From: Pseudomonas syringae pv. cilantro
Lineage (GTDB): Bacteria > Pseudomonadota > Gammaproteobacteria > Pseudomonadales > Pseudomonadaceae
Assembly: GCF_001293775.1 (NCBI RefSeq)
Contig: NZ_LGLN01000077.1
Coordinates: 138,208-197,399 of the forward strand
Direction of reading: 5' to 3'
Length of the DNA: 59,192 nt
Shown here: one piece after another, positions 33,246 to 42,620 of the stretch
Numbering within the stretch: the first letter of the stretch is position 1
Layout of the letters: every line of letters starts with the position of its first letter
Notes under the pieces: model-generated
Databases searched by the model: none
What the model was told of the DNA's origin: nothing
The model's input: only the letters and a program-made list of their open reading frames with translations
Made by a program: the position numbers and the translations under genes

Positions 33246-34325
33246 TCACAGCTCCACTTCAACCTGAATCACTTCATCGGTGACTTCATCCAGCTGACGA
33301 ACCACTTTGTAGATGTGCCCGACAGCCTGCAGGGTAGGGCGGGGTATGTATTTGCCGACTTTGGCGCGGTACAGCGTTCGGGTCAGCCAGATGCTCTGTA
33401 CCACCGGGATACCGGCTTTTTTGGCCCGTGCAATCAGTGCCAATGCCTCTTCATCTTCGCCCTTGCAATGAATCAGCGGCAAAGGCGTCTCGCCTGCCCG
33501 GTAATACAAGGCCACGGCGTAGTGCGTCGGGTTGACCAGCAGCATGTCCGCGTCTTCCACCGGTTTGGGCGCAGCGCTGGGCTCCTGGTTGAGGATTTCG
33601 TGGGCGAGCTGCCGACGGTGGCCTTTGACGTGAGGGTCGCCTTCGGACTGTTTGTATTCTTTCTTGATGTCTTCGTGGCTCATGCGCAGCTTCTTTGCGT
33701 GAAAGTACTTCTGCATGGCGAAGTCGACCATGGCGATGACCAGCAACAACCCCAGGATCACGCGCAAAATGTGCCTGAACAGATCGACCAGGGCATGCCA
33801 GTACGTAGTCAGATCGCTATTGGCCAGCAAGATAAGCGCGCCTAGTGCCGGTTTGACTTGCGTGTACAGCGTTGCGCCGATGGCAACGGCCTTGAGAATG
33901 CTGAGCAGCAGGTTAAGAAGGTTCTGCCCGGAAAACATCTGTTTGGCATGCGAAAACGGGTTGATCTTGTTGATGTCGACTTTGAGCGCCTTGGGGGCGA
34001 ACAGAAAGCCGATCTGCACCCAGCTGCCGATCAAGCGCATGAGCATGGCAATGCCGACGCTGCACAACGTAAAGCTCAGCAACACCGAGAGGCCTTCGCT
34101 GGCGACCAGCTCGACCGACGCGGCAAAGGTCCGGTCGATGCCTTGAAAAGACAGCGTCAGCAGCGCTTCCAGCCGGTTGACGCTGTCATCGGCCAGGCTC
34201 AGGGTTATTTCACTGACAGCCATCAATACCAGCAGTTTGCCAAGGTCTTGGCTCTGCCCGACCTGACCCTTTTCCCGGGCGTCGCGCAGCTGCTTGGGCG
34301 TGGCCTTTTCGGTTTTTTCGCTCAC
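33246..34325 (-). CDS. hrcU: T3SS export switch protein HrcU
   Basis: A 359-residue SctU inner-membrane protein that switches substrate class. Four hydrophobic segments (about residues 25-210) are followed by a cytoplasmic domain with the self-cleaving NPTH motif (VNPTHYAVALYYRAGE). It starts MSEKTEKATPKQLRDAREKGQVGQSQD, a hallmark of the family. It ends the long hrpJ-hrcU operon, overlapping hrcT by four bases. Confidence 0.95.
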   Translation of the reverse strand: MSEKTEKATPKQLRDAREKGQVGQSQDLGKLLVLMAVSEITLSLADDSVNRLEALLTLSFQGIDRTFAASVELVASEGLSVLLSFTLCSVGIAMLMRLIGSWVQIGFLFAPKALKVDINKINPFSHAKQMFSGQNLLNLLLSILKAVAIGATLYTQVKPALGALILLANSDLTTYWHALVDLFRHILRVILGLLLVIAMVDFAMQKYFHAKKLRMSHEDIKKEYKQSEGDPHVKGHRRQLAHEILNQEPSAAPKPVEDADMLLVNPTHYAVALYYRAGETPLPLIHCKGEDEEALALIARAKKAGIPVVQSIWLTRTLYRAKVGKYIPRPTLQAVGHIYKVVRQLDEVTDEVIQVEVEL

Positions 34326-35116
34326 GGCACTTGCACCAGAAGCCCCAGTAGCGACTTCAGATCAACCAGCTTCAATAATTGACCGGTGCCCAGTTCCAGC
34401 AGCGTCGGCAGATAGATCAACAGAAATGCCAGCCCGGCCATGCTTTTAGCCGGCATGGCCAGAACCGAGACGTTCAGTTGTTGCGCATACAGGCCGATGA
34501 TCGCAAACGCCGCCTCGATCAGCAGCAGCAGCGCAATGAACGGGGCGGCGTACAACATCATGTGCTGCATGGTCTGGTTCAGTTGTTCCAGAAAGACATC
34601 CAGGCCACCGGCGTTCATGCCGGGCAGCCAGGCCGTCGGAGGCCAGACGTTGTAGCTGTCCCAGATGACCTGGGTAATCAGCGACAGCCCTCCGGTGAGG
34701 ATTACCAGCATGATCAGGGTTTCTTGAAACAATTCGCCCAGCGGCGTGGCGTCCGGTCCCAGGGCCGGGTTCAACTGGCCGCCGCTGAGCGCACCCCGCT
34801 GGCTGTCCAGCAGGGCGCCCACCGAAGCGAACATCCAGAATGGGGCATATAGCAATAGCCCCAAGAGTGTGCCGAGTACGGCTTCCTTGATGAGCAGGCC
34901 GCCAATCGCAAACCAGTTATCGTCGAGCGATTCCAGCGCGCGGGTGATGGCCGGTGCCGGGATCATCGCCATGACCGCCACCACCGCATAGCGCACCGTG
35001 CCTTTCAGGTATTTGAAGCAAAAGGCAGGCACCAGCACCATGCACGGTGCCAGACGCGCCATGGCCAGGCCCATACCGAGCATGAATTGAAAGGCGCTGT
35101 GCGCGTCGAAGGGCAT
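34322..35116 (-). CDS. hrcT: T3SS export apparatus protein HrcT
   Basis: A 264-residue SctT/FliR-like polytopic protein with six or more hydrophobic segments. It includes the family's central segment LGTLLGLLLYAPFWMFASVG (about residues 83-102). Part of the SctRST export gate. Overlaps hrcU by four bases and abuts hrcS. Confidence 0.93.
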   Translation of the reverse strand: MPFDAHSAFQFMLGMGLAMARLAPCMVLVPAFCFKYLKGTVRYAVVAVMAMIPAPAITRALESLDDNWFAIGGLLIKEAVLGTLLGLLLYAPFWMFASVGALLDSQRGALSGGQLNPALGPDATPLGELFQETLIMLVILTGGLSLITQVIWDSYNVWPPTAWLPGMNAGGLDVFLEQLNQTMQHMMLYAAPFIALLLLIEAAFAIIGLYAQQLNVSVLAMPAKSMAGLAFLLIYLPTLLELGTGQLLKLVDLKSLLGLLVQVP

Positions 35117-35383
35117 TTAGTGACTGACCCCTGACCGTGCAATCAGATCGAAGGCCATGTTGATGAATTGAATCAGCTCGACCCCGATCCAGCGGCCGGT
35201 CATGGCCAGGGTCAACCCGACCGCCCCCAGTTTGATGCCGAAGGGTAAAGTCTGATCCTGAATCTGCATAAGGGCCTGCAGCAGCGAAGTGATCACGCCG
35301 ACCAGCACGGCCACAGCCAGCGGCGGAGCGGTCAGGATGACGACCAGAAACATGCCTTGCTTGAACAGCGCCAACGCTTCCAT
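35117..35383 (-). CDS. hrcS: T3SS export apparatus protein HrcS
   Basis: An 88-residue SctS/FliQ protein with two transmembrane helices flanking a short cytoplasmic loop (SLLQALMQIQDQTLPFG, the family motif). Located directly between hrcR and hrcT. Confidence 0.94.
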   Translation of the reverse strand: MEALALFKQGMFLVVILTAPPLAVAVLVGVITSLLQALMQIQDQTLPFGIKLGAVGLTLAMTGRWIGVELIQFINMAFDLIARSGVSH

Positions 35384-35390
35384 GACCGCC

Positions 35391-36044
35391 TCACATATAG
35401 GAATAGAAGAGACTGTCGAGCAGGCGGGACCAGCCCGAGACCAGCACGAACAGCAGCAGCTTGAGCGGAAGCGACAGCGTCATCGGCGAGACCATCTGCA
35501 TGCCCAGGGCCAGCAACAGGTTGGAGACAATCAGGTCAATGACGATGAAAGGGATATAGATCAAAAAACCGATCTCGAAACCGGCCTGCAATTCCGATAG
35601 CACGAAGGCCGGAATTGCCAGCAACAGATCGTTTTTGTTGGCCTGATCGGCCATTTCCTTTGGCCACATGCGCTGGGTGTTCTCCAGCAGATGGGCGACC
35701 ACATCCGGGTCGGTGTTGCGGGTCATGAAGCGTTGCAGCGGCTCGATCACCACCTTGAGGCTGCTCTGCAACTTGTCGGCACTGCTCATTTCCAGCGGGT
35801 GATCATGCACGCGCTGCTGGATATCGTGGGCCACCGGGGCCATGACGAACATCGTCGCGGCCAGGGCAATGCCGTACAACGCCATGTTCGGCGGCACTTG
35901 CTGAACGCCGATGGCGTTGCGGGTGATCAGCAGCGTCATGGCGATCTTCAGAAACGCAGTGCAGACAATCAACAGAAACGGGATCAGCGACAGCGAGCCG
36001 AGAAACAGCGCCAGCATGATCGGGTTGACGCCCTCCATGATCAT
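35391..36044 (-). CDS. hrcR: T3SS export apparatus protein HrcR
   Basis: A 217-residue SctR/FliP protein with four transmembrane helices. Family marks are the FLLIVCTAFLKIAMTLLITRNAIGVQQVP block (residues about 19-47, in pieces), AFVLSELQAGFEIGF and PFIVIDLIVSNLLLALGM. The start at 36044 overlaps the hrcQb stop (TCATGA); the frame is open further up, but that part is the hrcQb coding region in another frame. Confidence 0.95.
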   Translation of the reverse strand: MIMEGVNPIMLALFLGSLSLIPFLLIVCTAFLKIAMTLLITRNAIGVQQVPPNMALYGIALAATMFVMAPVAHDIQQRVHDHPLEMSSADKLQSSLKVVIEPLQRFMTRNTDPDVVAHLLENTQRMWPKEMADQANKNDLLLAIPAFVLSELQAGFEIGFLIYIPFIVIDLIVSNLLLALGMQMVSPMTLSLPLKLLLFVLVSGWSRLLDSLFYSYM

Positions 36045-36448
36045 GAGCGTGTCACCAGCCGGGTGATCTGCAGACCGAGCCGGCCCTCGACATCGACCAG
36101 CTCGCCCTCGGCTACCACCTGCTCGCCGTGGCACAGTGTGGCATGCCCGGGCGCTACGCCACTGACTTCCAGCACGCTGCCGGCGTCCAGGCGGCGCAGC
36201 TCGGCGAGGGTCAATCTGAGCTCACCGCAACGCAGTGTCAGCTCCAGCTCCAGTGAATCGAGCGCCGGGGACTCGTCCTGTTCGTCTTGTCTTTCGTCGT
36301 CAGCCGGTGCATAGCCGGATTCCTGTTCGGCGTACTCGTCGTCGGGCCAGTGCTGCTCTTCTTGCTGTTCAGACAGATGATCAGGCGACTGATCGTCGTA
36401 CTCGTCGAGCATCTCGACCTCGTCCTGATACAGATCTTCAGTACTCAT
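36041..36448 (-). CDS. hrcQb: T3SS cytoplasmic ring protein HrcQb
   Basis: A 135-residue protein: an acidic N-terminal region (EDLYQDEVEMLDEYDDQ) and a C-terminal SpoA/FliN-type domain (ELTLRCGELRLTLAELRRLDAG through HGEQVVAEGELVDVEGRLGLQIT, in pieces). In P. syringae the SctQ function is split into HrcQa and HrcQb, which interact. The ATG at 36448 follows AGGAG and lies inside the end of hrcQa; an upstream ATG at 36466 is less likely. Confidence 0.94.
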   Translation of the reverse strand: MSTEDLYQDEVEMLDEYDDQSPDHLSEQQEEQHWPDDEYAEQESGYAPADDERQDEQDESPALDSLELELTLRCGELRLTLAELRRLDAGSVLEVSGVAPGHATLCHGEQVVAEGELVDVEGRLGLQITRLVTRS

Positions 36449-37154
36449 GGTGACGGTGCTCCTCATGACTGAGCTGCAGAAAAAGACGCTGTGCCTGTTG
36501 GTCGGTCTGCACCGCCCACTGCCGACCAGCGAGGGTCATAACGCCTTGTCCGCTGCTGTCGAACGGGCAGCGGGCAGGCAATACCACGTCACCGGGGCGC
36601 AGCGAGGCGATTTGTTCCAGGGTCAGCGACATTTCGCCGATGATCAGCGGCGTGGGCACTGACCAGGATTCATCCACGGTGCGTTTCAGGGCTTGCCACG
36701 ACGCCGAATCGAGCAGCCTGAGCAGGGTGTCGGGCGTGGTGTGCAGGCGGGCGTTGATCCGCGCTGCGTCAAGCCGCACCTGAATCCGGCAGCCAATGAG
36801 GGGCTCGGTCGGTGCGTCGGAAAGCGGTTCGATGGGGGCCAGCAGGTCGGCGATGACCGGGCTCAGGCGTTGATTGAAAAACTGCCAGTACCAGGCTTGT
36901 TGCTCGCCCCCGAGCGTGAAAGGCACATCGCCCAGCAGGCTGAGCAGCGCTTCGGCATCACTTAGCAACAGAGGCCCGACCGCCGTGTTCAGCCAGACAC
37001 CCTCCGCCGGTGTATGGGCCTCGGCCGGCAGTGCCGACAGGGTCAGTTCGGCGTCCTGCCCCCGTGCGCTGAAGCCCAGGCGTTGACCGGCGCCCAGCTC
37101 ACGCGTGGCCTGAGCCAGCAGGGCGTTGACCTTGCGCAAACGCAGCGCGCTCAT
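36438..37154 (-). CDS. hrcQa: T3SS cytoplasmic ring protein HrcQa
   Basis: A 238-residue protein corresponding to the N-terminal part of SctQ. It carries a SpoA-related domain near its end (IIGEMSLTLEQIASLRPGDVVLPARCPF). It overlaps hrcQb by 11 bases and hrpP by four. The HrcQa-HrcQb pair forms the C-ring/sorting platform. Confidence 0.93.
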   Translation of the reverse strand: MSALRLRKVNALLAQATRELGAGQRLGFSARGQDAELTLSALPAEAHTPAEGVWLNTAVGPLLLSDAEALLSLLGDVPFTLGGEQQAWYWQFFNQRLSPVIADLLAPIEPLSDAPTEPLIGCRIQVRLDAARINARLHTTPDTLLRLLDSASWQALKRTVDESWSVPTPLIIGEMSLTLEQIASLRPGDVVLPARCPFDSSGQGVMTLAGRQWAVQTDQQAQRLFLQLSHEEHRHHEY

Positions 37155-37729
37155 GCTGCAAAGTCTTCGTGCATGTCCAGATCAACGTCCTGGCCCAGAG
37201 CCTGCGACAGCGAATCACGGCATGCGCCGGCATGGCCTTGCAAGCGCTTGAGCACGTCGCGTTTGGCGAAACCCATCTGGATACTCCAGCGATTGTCGGC
37301 TTTGCTGGCATTGACTCGCACCGTCCCCAGGTTGGGCATGAGCAAGGTAAACGCCAGTGGGCCTGTTGGTTGCTCCGGCAGACGCTGCGCCAGCTCGTCG
37401 ATCAGTTCTGCCGGCACATGCTCGGTGCGAGTTGGCAGAGAGACACCGCTGCCGCCGAAGCCTTGCTGCTCGGGCTGCTCACCTACCGTGGGTATCAGCA
37501 ACTGGGAAAAGAACAGCCCGTCGGCGCTGATCGGCGTTTCCGCTGCCGACCGGTTCTGCGCGAAACGCACCGTCTGCGTATCGCTGCGACCCATACCGCC
37601 AAAGGTCGGGCGCTTTTCAGCGGGCCCGCCTGGCTGGCGCTGCGAAGGTGCGGAGTGTGAGGGTTCTGGAGGTGCGGATGGCACTGCTGGCGCTTTGGCC
37701 TGGGGTTTGATCGGTGCGGTCATCGTCAC
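37151..37729 (-). CDS. hrpP: T3SS substrate-specificity protein HrpP
   Basis: A 192-residue protein of the SctP/YscP type, with a Pro/Ala-rich disordered N-terminal half (APAVPSAPPEPSHSAPSQRQ) and a C-terminal T3S4-like domain (about residues 115-185). It controls switching from pilus subunits to effectors. Overlaps hrcQa by four bases (ATGA) and directly follows hrpO. Confidence 0.9.
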   Translation of the reverse strand: MTMTAPIKPQAKAPAVPSAPPEPSHSAPSQRQPGGPAEKRPTFGGMGRSDTQTVRFAQNRSAAETPISADGLFFSQLLIPTVGEQPEQQGFGGSGVSLPTRTEHVPAELIDELAQRLPEQPTGPLAFTLLMPNLGTVRVNASKADNRWSIQMGFAKRDVLKRLQGHAGACRDSLSQALGQDVDLDMHEDFAA

Positions 37730-38182
37730 TTAACCTTCTTCGTTGAGCGTCTCCTCCATGCAGGCGAGTTTCTCGACCGCGCGCTGAGACGCTTTGGCTT
37801 GCAGCCGCTTCTGTTCAAGCAACGCCTGTTGTTCGGTTACCCGCAATTGCTGTTGCTGCACGTCATGACGAATGGAGTCCAGACGGTCGAGCAGGCTTTT
37901 CTCTTTTGCGTGCCATCGGTCGACATCGTTGAGACTGATGGTTTTTTCCAGATGCGCGCTGGACAGGCTCTCGCGACCTCGCTTGTGGTTGTCACGTTCC
38001 TGAACCAGCGATGCCTGTGTCTCTGCTAAGTGGTCGAGCATTGATTTCAGTTCCACCTGTGCCTGGCGATGTGCCCGCTCGGCACTCGCCTGACGGTGTT
38101 GACGCAATGGCGTGAGTAGACCGATCACCTGTTCCAGTGCCGCCCGTTGCGGATCTTCTTCCAGTGTCTCGTCCATCGTCAC
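37730..38182 (-). CDS. hrpO: T3SS stalk protein HrpO
   Basis: A 150-residue helical protein almost wholly predicted as coiled coil and rich in Gln, Glu and Arg, the SctO/FliJ pattern. It links the ATPase HrcN to the export gate. Lies directly after hrcN, overlapping it by four bases. Confidence 0.9.
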   Translation of the reverse strand: MTMDETLEEDPQRAALEQVIGLLTPLRQHRQASAERAHRQAQVELKSMLDHLAETQASLVQERDNHKRGRESLSSAHLEKTISLNDVDRWHAKEKSLLDRLDSIRHDVQQQQLRVTEQQALLEQKRLQAKASQRAVEKLACMEETLNEEG

Positions 38183-39528
38183 TCCGGCAGTTGAGAGGTG
38201 AGCCGCAGCAGCTCGTCCAGGGTTTCCTGCAACGGCACAGGCTCACGCAGGTCCTGGCGCAGGAACGCATTGATGGCGTCGTTCAATTGCACGGCACAGT
38301 CGGTGACCGGGTCCGCCCCGGCCTGGTATTCGCCCAGGCGCAGGAGCATTTCCACTTGCTTGTAGGCAGCCAGCAACTGACGCAGGCGATTGTTCGCCCG
38401 CTGGTGCTCACGTCCGGTGACATTGCTCAGAATCCGGCTGATGCTGGCGGACACGTCGATGGCGGGGTAGTGGCCGCGTTCGGCCAGTTTGCGCGACAGC
38501 ACGATGTGGCCGTCGAGCAATGAACGCACTTCATCCGCCACCGGATCGTTCATCGAGTCCTGCTCGATCAGCACGGTATAGAGCGCGGTGATCGAACCGA
38601 TCTCGCTCATCCCGGCGCGCTCCACCAGGCGCGGCAGCAGGGTGTACACCGAAGGCGGCAGACCGCCACGCCCCAGCGGTTCGCCCGAGGCAATACCGAT
38701 TTCCCGTTGCGCACGGGCAAAGCGGGTCAGCGAATCGAGCAGCAACAGCACCTTCTGGCCCCGCGCGCGAAAGGCTTCGGCGATGGCCGTTGCCGTGAAT
38801 GCGGCGCGGGCCCGCTCCATACTCGAACGATCGGACGTCGCGCAGACCAGCACCGAGCGACTGCGCAGGGTTTCATCCAGCTCATGGTCGAGGAACTCGC
38901 GCAACTCGCGGCCCCGTTCACCAATCAGCCCGAACACGATGACGTCGCAATCCATGTTGCGGGCCAGCTCGGCCATCAGCGTGGTCTTGCCGCAACCGGC
39001 ACCGGCAAACAGCCCGACCCGCTGACCCTCACCCAGCAGAATCGCACTGTCGATGGCGCGCACACCGGTGGGCAGCGCTCGGGTGATACGGGGGCGCTGG
39101 GTGGGCGGCAGGGCGTCGGCGATCACTGGCAAGGTGTCACGACGATCATCCGGCCCGGCGAACGCCCCGAGGCAGTCGCCGAGCAGCGGTCGCCCGAACC
39201 CGTCCAGCACGCTGCCCAGCAAGCTGTCGTCAACGCCGATCCGGTGGGCGATGCCGAGCGGGCGGATTGGCGCGCCGACCTGAATCCCGTCCGGCGCACC
39301 GAGTGCGCTGAGCAAGGTACAGTCCTGAGTGAAACCGACGATTTCAGCCAGCAACATACTGCCGTCGGCTTTGCTCACTTCACACAGGTCGCCGACCTTG
39401 GCTGCCGGAATCTTGCACTCGAGCAGAATTCCGCGCACTGCGCTGACCCGGCCACTGACGCGGACGGCACAATACTGGCTCAAACGTGCCACGTGGGTTT
39501 CTTTCCACAGGTCCAGTGCAGCGCTCAC
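38179..39528 (-). CDS. hrcN: T3SS ATPase HrcN
   Basis: A 449-residue hexameric SctN ATPase, related to F1-beta, that unfolds substrates and strips chaperones. Walker A is GLFAGAGCGKTTL (about residues 174-186) and Walker B VLLLLDSLTRFARAQREI (about 257-274); GEPLGRGGLPPSVYTLLPRLVERAG is also family-typical (given in pieces: GLPPSVYTLLPRLVERAG). It looks complete. Overlaps hrpQ and hrpO by four bases each. Confidence 0.96.
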   Translation of the reverse strand: MSAALDLWKETHVARLSQYCAVRVSGRVSAVRGILLECKIPAAKVGDLCEVSKADGSMLLAEIVGFTQDCTLLSALGAPDGIQVGAPIRPLGIAHRIGVDDSLLGSVLDGFGRPLLGDCLGAFAGPDDRRDTLPVIADALPPTQRPRITRALPTGVRAIDSAILLGEGQRVGLFAGAGCGKTTLMAELARNMDCDVIVFGLIGERGRELREFLDHELDETLRSRSVLVCATSDRSSMERARAAFTATAIAEAFRARGQKVLLLLDSLTRFARAQREIGIASGEPLGRGGLPPSVYTLLPRLVERAGMSEIGSITALYTVLIEQDSMNDPVADEVRSLLDGHIVLSRKLAERGHYPAIDVSASISRILSNVTGREHQRANNRLRQLLAAYKQVEMLLRLGEYQAGADPVTDCAVQLNDAINAFLRQDLREPVPLQETLDELLRLTSQLPE

Positions 39529-40499
39529 CAGTTCACCTCGACATGACGATCGCCATCGAATTGCAGGCGCTGTTTGTCAATGCGGGTGAGGCGCAACCCG
39601 TTCACCTCGTCGCCCACGTAGACGCGTCGGCCGTCGGCTGTTACCAGATGCGCGTGCGGGCCGGTCATGATCTGCACGACTACAAACGGCAAGGCGTTGC
39701 GATTGCTGGCGACGTTGTCCATTACGTTGACAGGCGAGTCATAGCGATCCTTGAAACGCTGCAGCATGCGCTGGTAGACCAGCAGCGATTCTTCTTTGAG
39801 GTCGCCGTTGAGAACCAGCCCGTCCGGTGTCTCCTCCACGCTGACATCGGTCAGCAGGCGGTCGCTGAGCATAGTGCTCAATTGATGACGGACGGCCTCA
39901 GCGCTGCTCAGGTGGATGCGTCCGTCGGCCACCGGCTTGGCGGCTTTCGCTGGCGTCCGTGCGGGATCTGGCGGTGCATCTGTCGTCATTGCGGCGATGT
40001 GCGCCGGGCCTTGGTCCATCGCGATGGCGGCAGGTCGGGTCAGGCTCCAGGCGCTGCCGATGACGCCAACCAGCAGACCGGCGATTATCCCCGTGGTGCG
40101 GTTGAGAAATTGCGAGCGCGACCTGACTTTCTGCAGCGGTACGTCTTTGCGCGCTTGCTCGGGTTCAGCCTGTGGCTGTTTCGGGATGACCGCCGGTACG
40201 GAAGGCCAGGCATCTTCGGCAGGCGAAACGCACAGCCAGACCGGGCCCAGCATGAACGGGCTGTTGAGCTTCACATCAAGGCCGGGCAGGGCGTTGCCTT
40301 GTTCGTCGCAGACCACACCCTCTTCGGCGTTCAGGGTCCAGCGTTCGTCCAGCCGTTGCAGGCGGCAATGCAGGCTCGCCACGCCAGCATCATCGAGTGC
40401 CAGATCAAGTTCTTCGGCAGAGCCGATCGACCATTGCTCACCCACCAGCGGTAACGCTGCGCCCTGGTGCTGGCCGTTCAGTACGCGTAATTCAAACAT
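39525..40499 (-). CDS. hrpQ: T3SS inner-membrane ring protein HrpQ
   Basis: A 324-residue SctD protein: a cytoplasmic FHA-like domain (residues 1-110), one transmembrane helix (about 137-155, TTGIIAGLLVGVIGSAW) and a periplasmic domain with BON-like ring modules (about 190-320). It forms the outer part of the inner-membrane ring with HrcJ. Confidence 0.92.
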   Translation of the reverse strand: MFELRVLNGQHQGAALPLVGEQWSIGSAEELDLALDDAGVASLHCRLQRLDERWTLNAEEGVVCDEQGNALPGLDVKLNSPFMLGPVWLCVSPAEDAWPSVPAVIPKQPQAEPEQARKDVPLQKVRSRSQFLNRTTGIIAGLLVGVIGSAWSLTRPAAIAMDQGPAHIAAMTTDAPPDPARTPAKAAKPVADGRIHLSSAEAVRHQLSTMLSDRLLTDVSVEETPDGLVLNGDLKEESLLVYQRMLQRFKDRYDSPVNVMDNVASNRNALPFVVVQIMTGPHAHLVTADGRRVYVGDEVNGLRLTRIDKQRLQFDGDRHVEVNW

Positions 40500-40532
40500 C
40501 TGAAAGTCTCCCTGTGCTCAGGCCTGAAAGGC

Positions 40533-42620
40533 TCAAGCTGCGTGCTCGTTGTCCAGTGGCTCAAGATCATCTTCAAGGTCGAAGCGTCCCATCACCTTGA
40601 CCTTGGCCGCATTGCTGATTTCCGCGAAAGACAGTACGGGAACGTGATAGAACTCTTCTCTCAACAAAGTGCGCAGCGGGCTGCGCAGGTCCTGCGCGAC
40701 CAGCAGCACCGACTGCTCTGGTGCGCGAACCGGGAACGCGATGTTCATTTGCTGCACGAGCATCTGACTGATTTCGTTGCTCAGTGCAAAGAACGTTTCG
40801 GTCTGTGTCTGACGCAAGCCATCGCGCAACAGGCCTTCGCTTTCCGGCGTCAGCAACCACACTTGCAGGCCTTCGGCGCCGCAGTACTGGTGATAGATCT
40901 GCGACTTGAGCGCAATGCGCACATAGTCGGTCAGCACGTTGGTGTCGCGCTCGTGCTGACAGTGCTCGACCAGGGTTTCGGCGATCACCCGGATTGCCCT
41001 CAGCGGTACACTCTCCGACGCGAGGCGTTGCAAGACGGCCGAGAAGCGCGTCAGGGTGAGAACCCGCTGTATTTCCTGAGCGAGTTCCGGTTGCTCCGTT
41101 TCCAGCCAGCTGAGGATGGCTTTGGTTTCCTGCAAGCCAATGAACTGCGGTGCGCAGTACTGCAGCGCGCGCTCCATGCGTTCAACGATCAGCGTCATGG
41201 CATTGACCGAATCCAGGTCGCCGCACTGCTCGGCAGGCAGCCAGACCCATTGATCTTCCTGGCGGTCGCTATTGCCGGGGATGGCCGCAGGAAGGTTTTC
41301 ACCGCCCAGCTGGCGTACGTCCACGGCGACGTGGGTCTGGGTGAACGTGGCCTTGAGCATCGGCACGTCATACACGTTGAAGCGAAACTCGTCCGGAGCA
41401 ACATCTTCCACATGTTCGATGATGAAAGAGGGCAGAGTCAGACCGTACTGCACCACCAGACGGTTGCGTCGTTTGCGTATTTCGCTGACCAGCGCCTGTA
41501 TCTGGTTGCTGTCCTGACCGGGATGAAACTGCAGGACGAACTGGCGGCTGGGTGAGAAGGTGCGCAGGTCTTCTTTACCGTTCATTTCCGGCGCAACGGC
41601 TGTGGCACGTTGCTCGTCGGCCTTGGGTTTGGCCCGTTGCAATTGCAGAAATCCACCGGCGCCGCAGATGATCGCGATGGTGATGAACACGCCGGTCGGC
41701 ATGCCAGGCAGCGCAGCGAAGCCGAGCATTGCGACCGAGGCAATGATCCAGGCCTTGGGCTGGCTGGTGATCTGTTCGGCGATTTCGCGGCCGATGTTGG
41801 CCTCGACACCCGCTTCGGTGTTAGGCACACGAGTAATGATCATGCCGCTGGTCACGGAGATCAGCAGCGCCGGGATCTGTGCGATCAGGCCGTCACCGAT
41901 GGTCAATACGGTATACAGCTGCAGTGCGTCGCCGGCTGCCATATTGTGTTGCAGCACGCCGATGGAAATACCGCCGATCATGTTGATCGCAACGATGATC
42001 AGGCTGGCAATCGCATCGCCATTGACGAACTTCATGGCGCCGTCCATTGCGCCGAACAACTGGCTTTCCTTGTTCAGTTCGGCGCGCCGCTTGCGGGCTT
42101 CGTGAACGGTAATCAGGTTGGCCCGCAAATCGCTGTCGATGGACATCTGCTTGCCGGGCATGGCGTCCAGCGTGAATCGGGCGCCCACCTCGGCGACCCT
42201 TTCCGAGCCTTTGGTGATTACCAGAAAGTTGACCACCGTCAGGATCAGGAAGATCACTAGACCCACCGCCAGGTTGCCGCCTACCACGAACTGACCGAAG
42301 GCTTCGACGATGTGTCCGGCGTCCTGATTAAGCAGGATCAGCCGGGTGGTGGAAACCGACAGCGCCAGACGAAACATGGTGGTCAGCAGCAGTACCGCCG
42401 GAAAGGTCGAGAACGCCAGAGGCCGGGGCAGGTGCATGGCAAGCATGATCAGCAGACAGGAGATACAAATGTTCACGGCGATCAGAACGTCGACCAGCCC
42501 GGTGGGCAGCGGCGTGATCATCATGAACACAATGGCGATTACGAAGAACGCACCGACAAGCTCCGAGCGGCGCATGGCCGACAGCGCGATCATGTTCAGA
42601 AAGTTGATGACTTGATTCAT
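40533..42620 (-). CDS. hrcV: T3SS export gate protein HrcV
   Basis: A 695-residue SctV/FlhA protein. The N-terminal 320 residues hold about eight transmembrane helices with the FHIPEP-type region (GARFTLDAMPGKQMSIDSDL, about residues 147-166). The C-terminal cytoplasmic domain forms the nonameric docking ring for chaperone-effector complexes. It overlaps hrpJ by one base. Confidence 0.96.
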   Translation of the reverse strand: MNQVINFLNMIALSAMRRSELVGAFFVIAIVFMMITPLPTGLVDVLIAVNICISCLLIMLAMHLPRPLAFSTFPAVLLLTTMFRLALSVSTTRLILLNQDAGHIVEAFGQFVVGGNLAVGLVIFLILTVVNFLVITKGSERVAEVGARFTLDAMPGKQMSIDSDLRANLITVHEARKRRAELNKESQLFGAMDGAMKFVNGDAIASLIIVAINMIGGISIGVLQHNMAAGDALQLYTVLTIGDGLIAQIPALLISVTSGMIITRVPNTEAGVEANIGREIAEQITSQPKAWIIASVAMLGFAALPGMPTGVFITIAIICGAGGFLQLQRAKPKADEQRATAVAPEMNGKEDLRTFSPSRQFVLQFHPGQDSNQIQALVSEIRKRRNRLVVQYGLTLPSFIIEHVEDVAPDEFRFNVYDVPMLKATFTQTHVAVDVRQLGGENLPAAIPGNSDRQEDQWVWLPAEQCGDLDSVNAMTLIVERMERALQYCAPQFIGLQETKAILSWLETEQPELAQEIQRVLTLTRFSAVLQRLASESVPLRAIRVIAETLVEHCQHERDTNVLTDYVRIALKSQIYHQYCGAEGLQVWLLTPESEGLLRDGLRQTQTETFFALSNEISQMLVQQMNIAFPVRAPEQSVLLVAQDLRSPLRTLLREEFYHVPVLSFAEISNAAKVKVMGRFDLEDDLEPLDNEHAA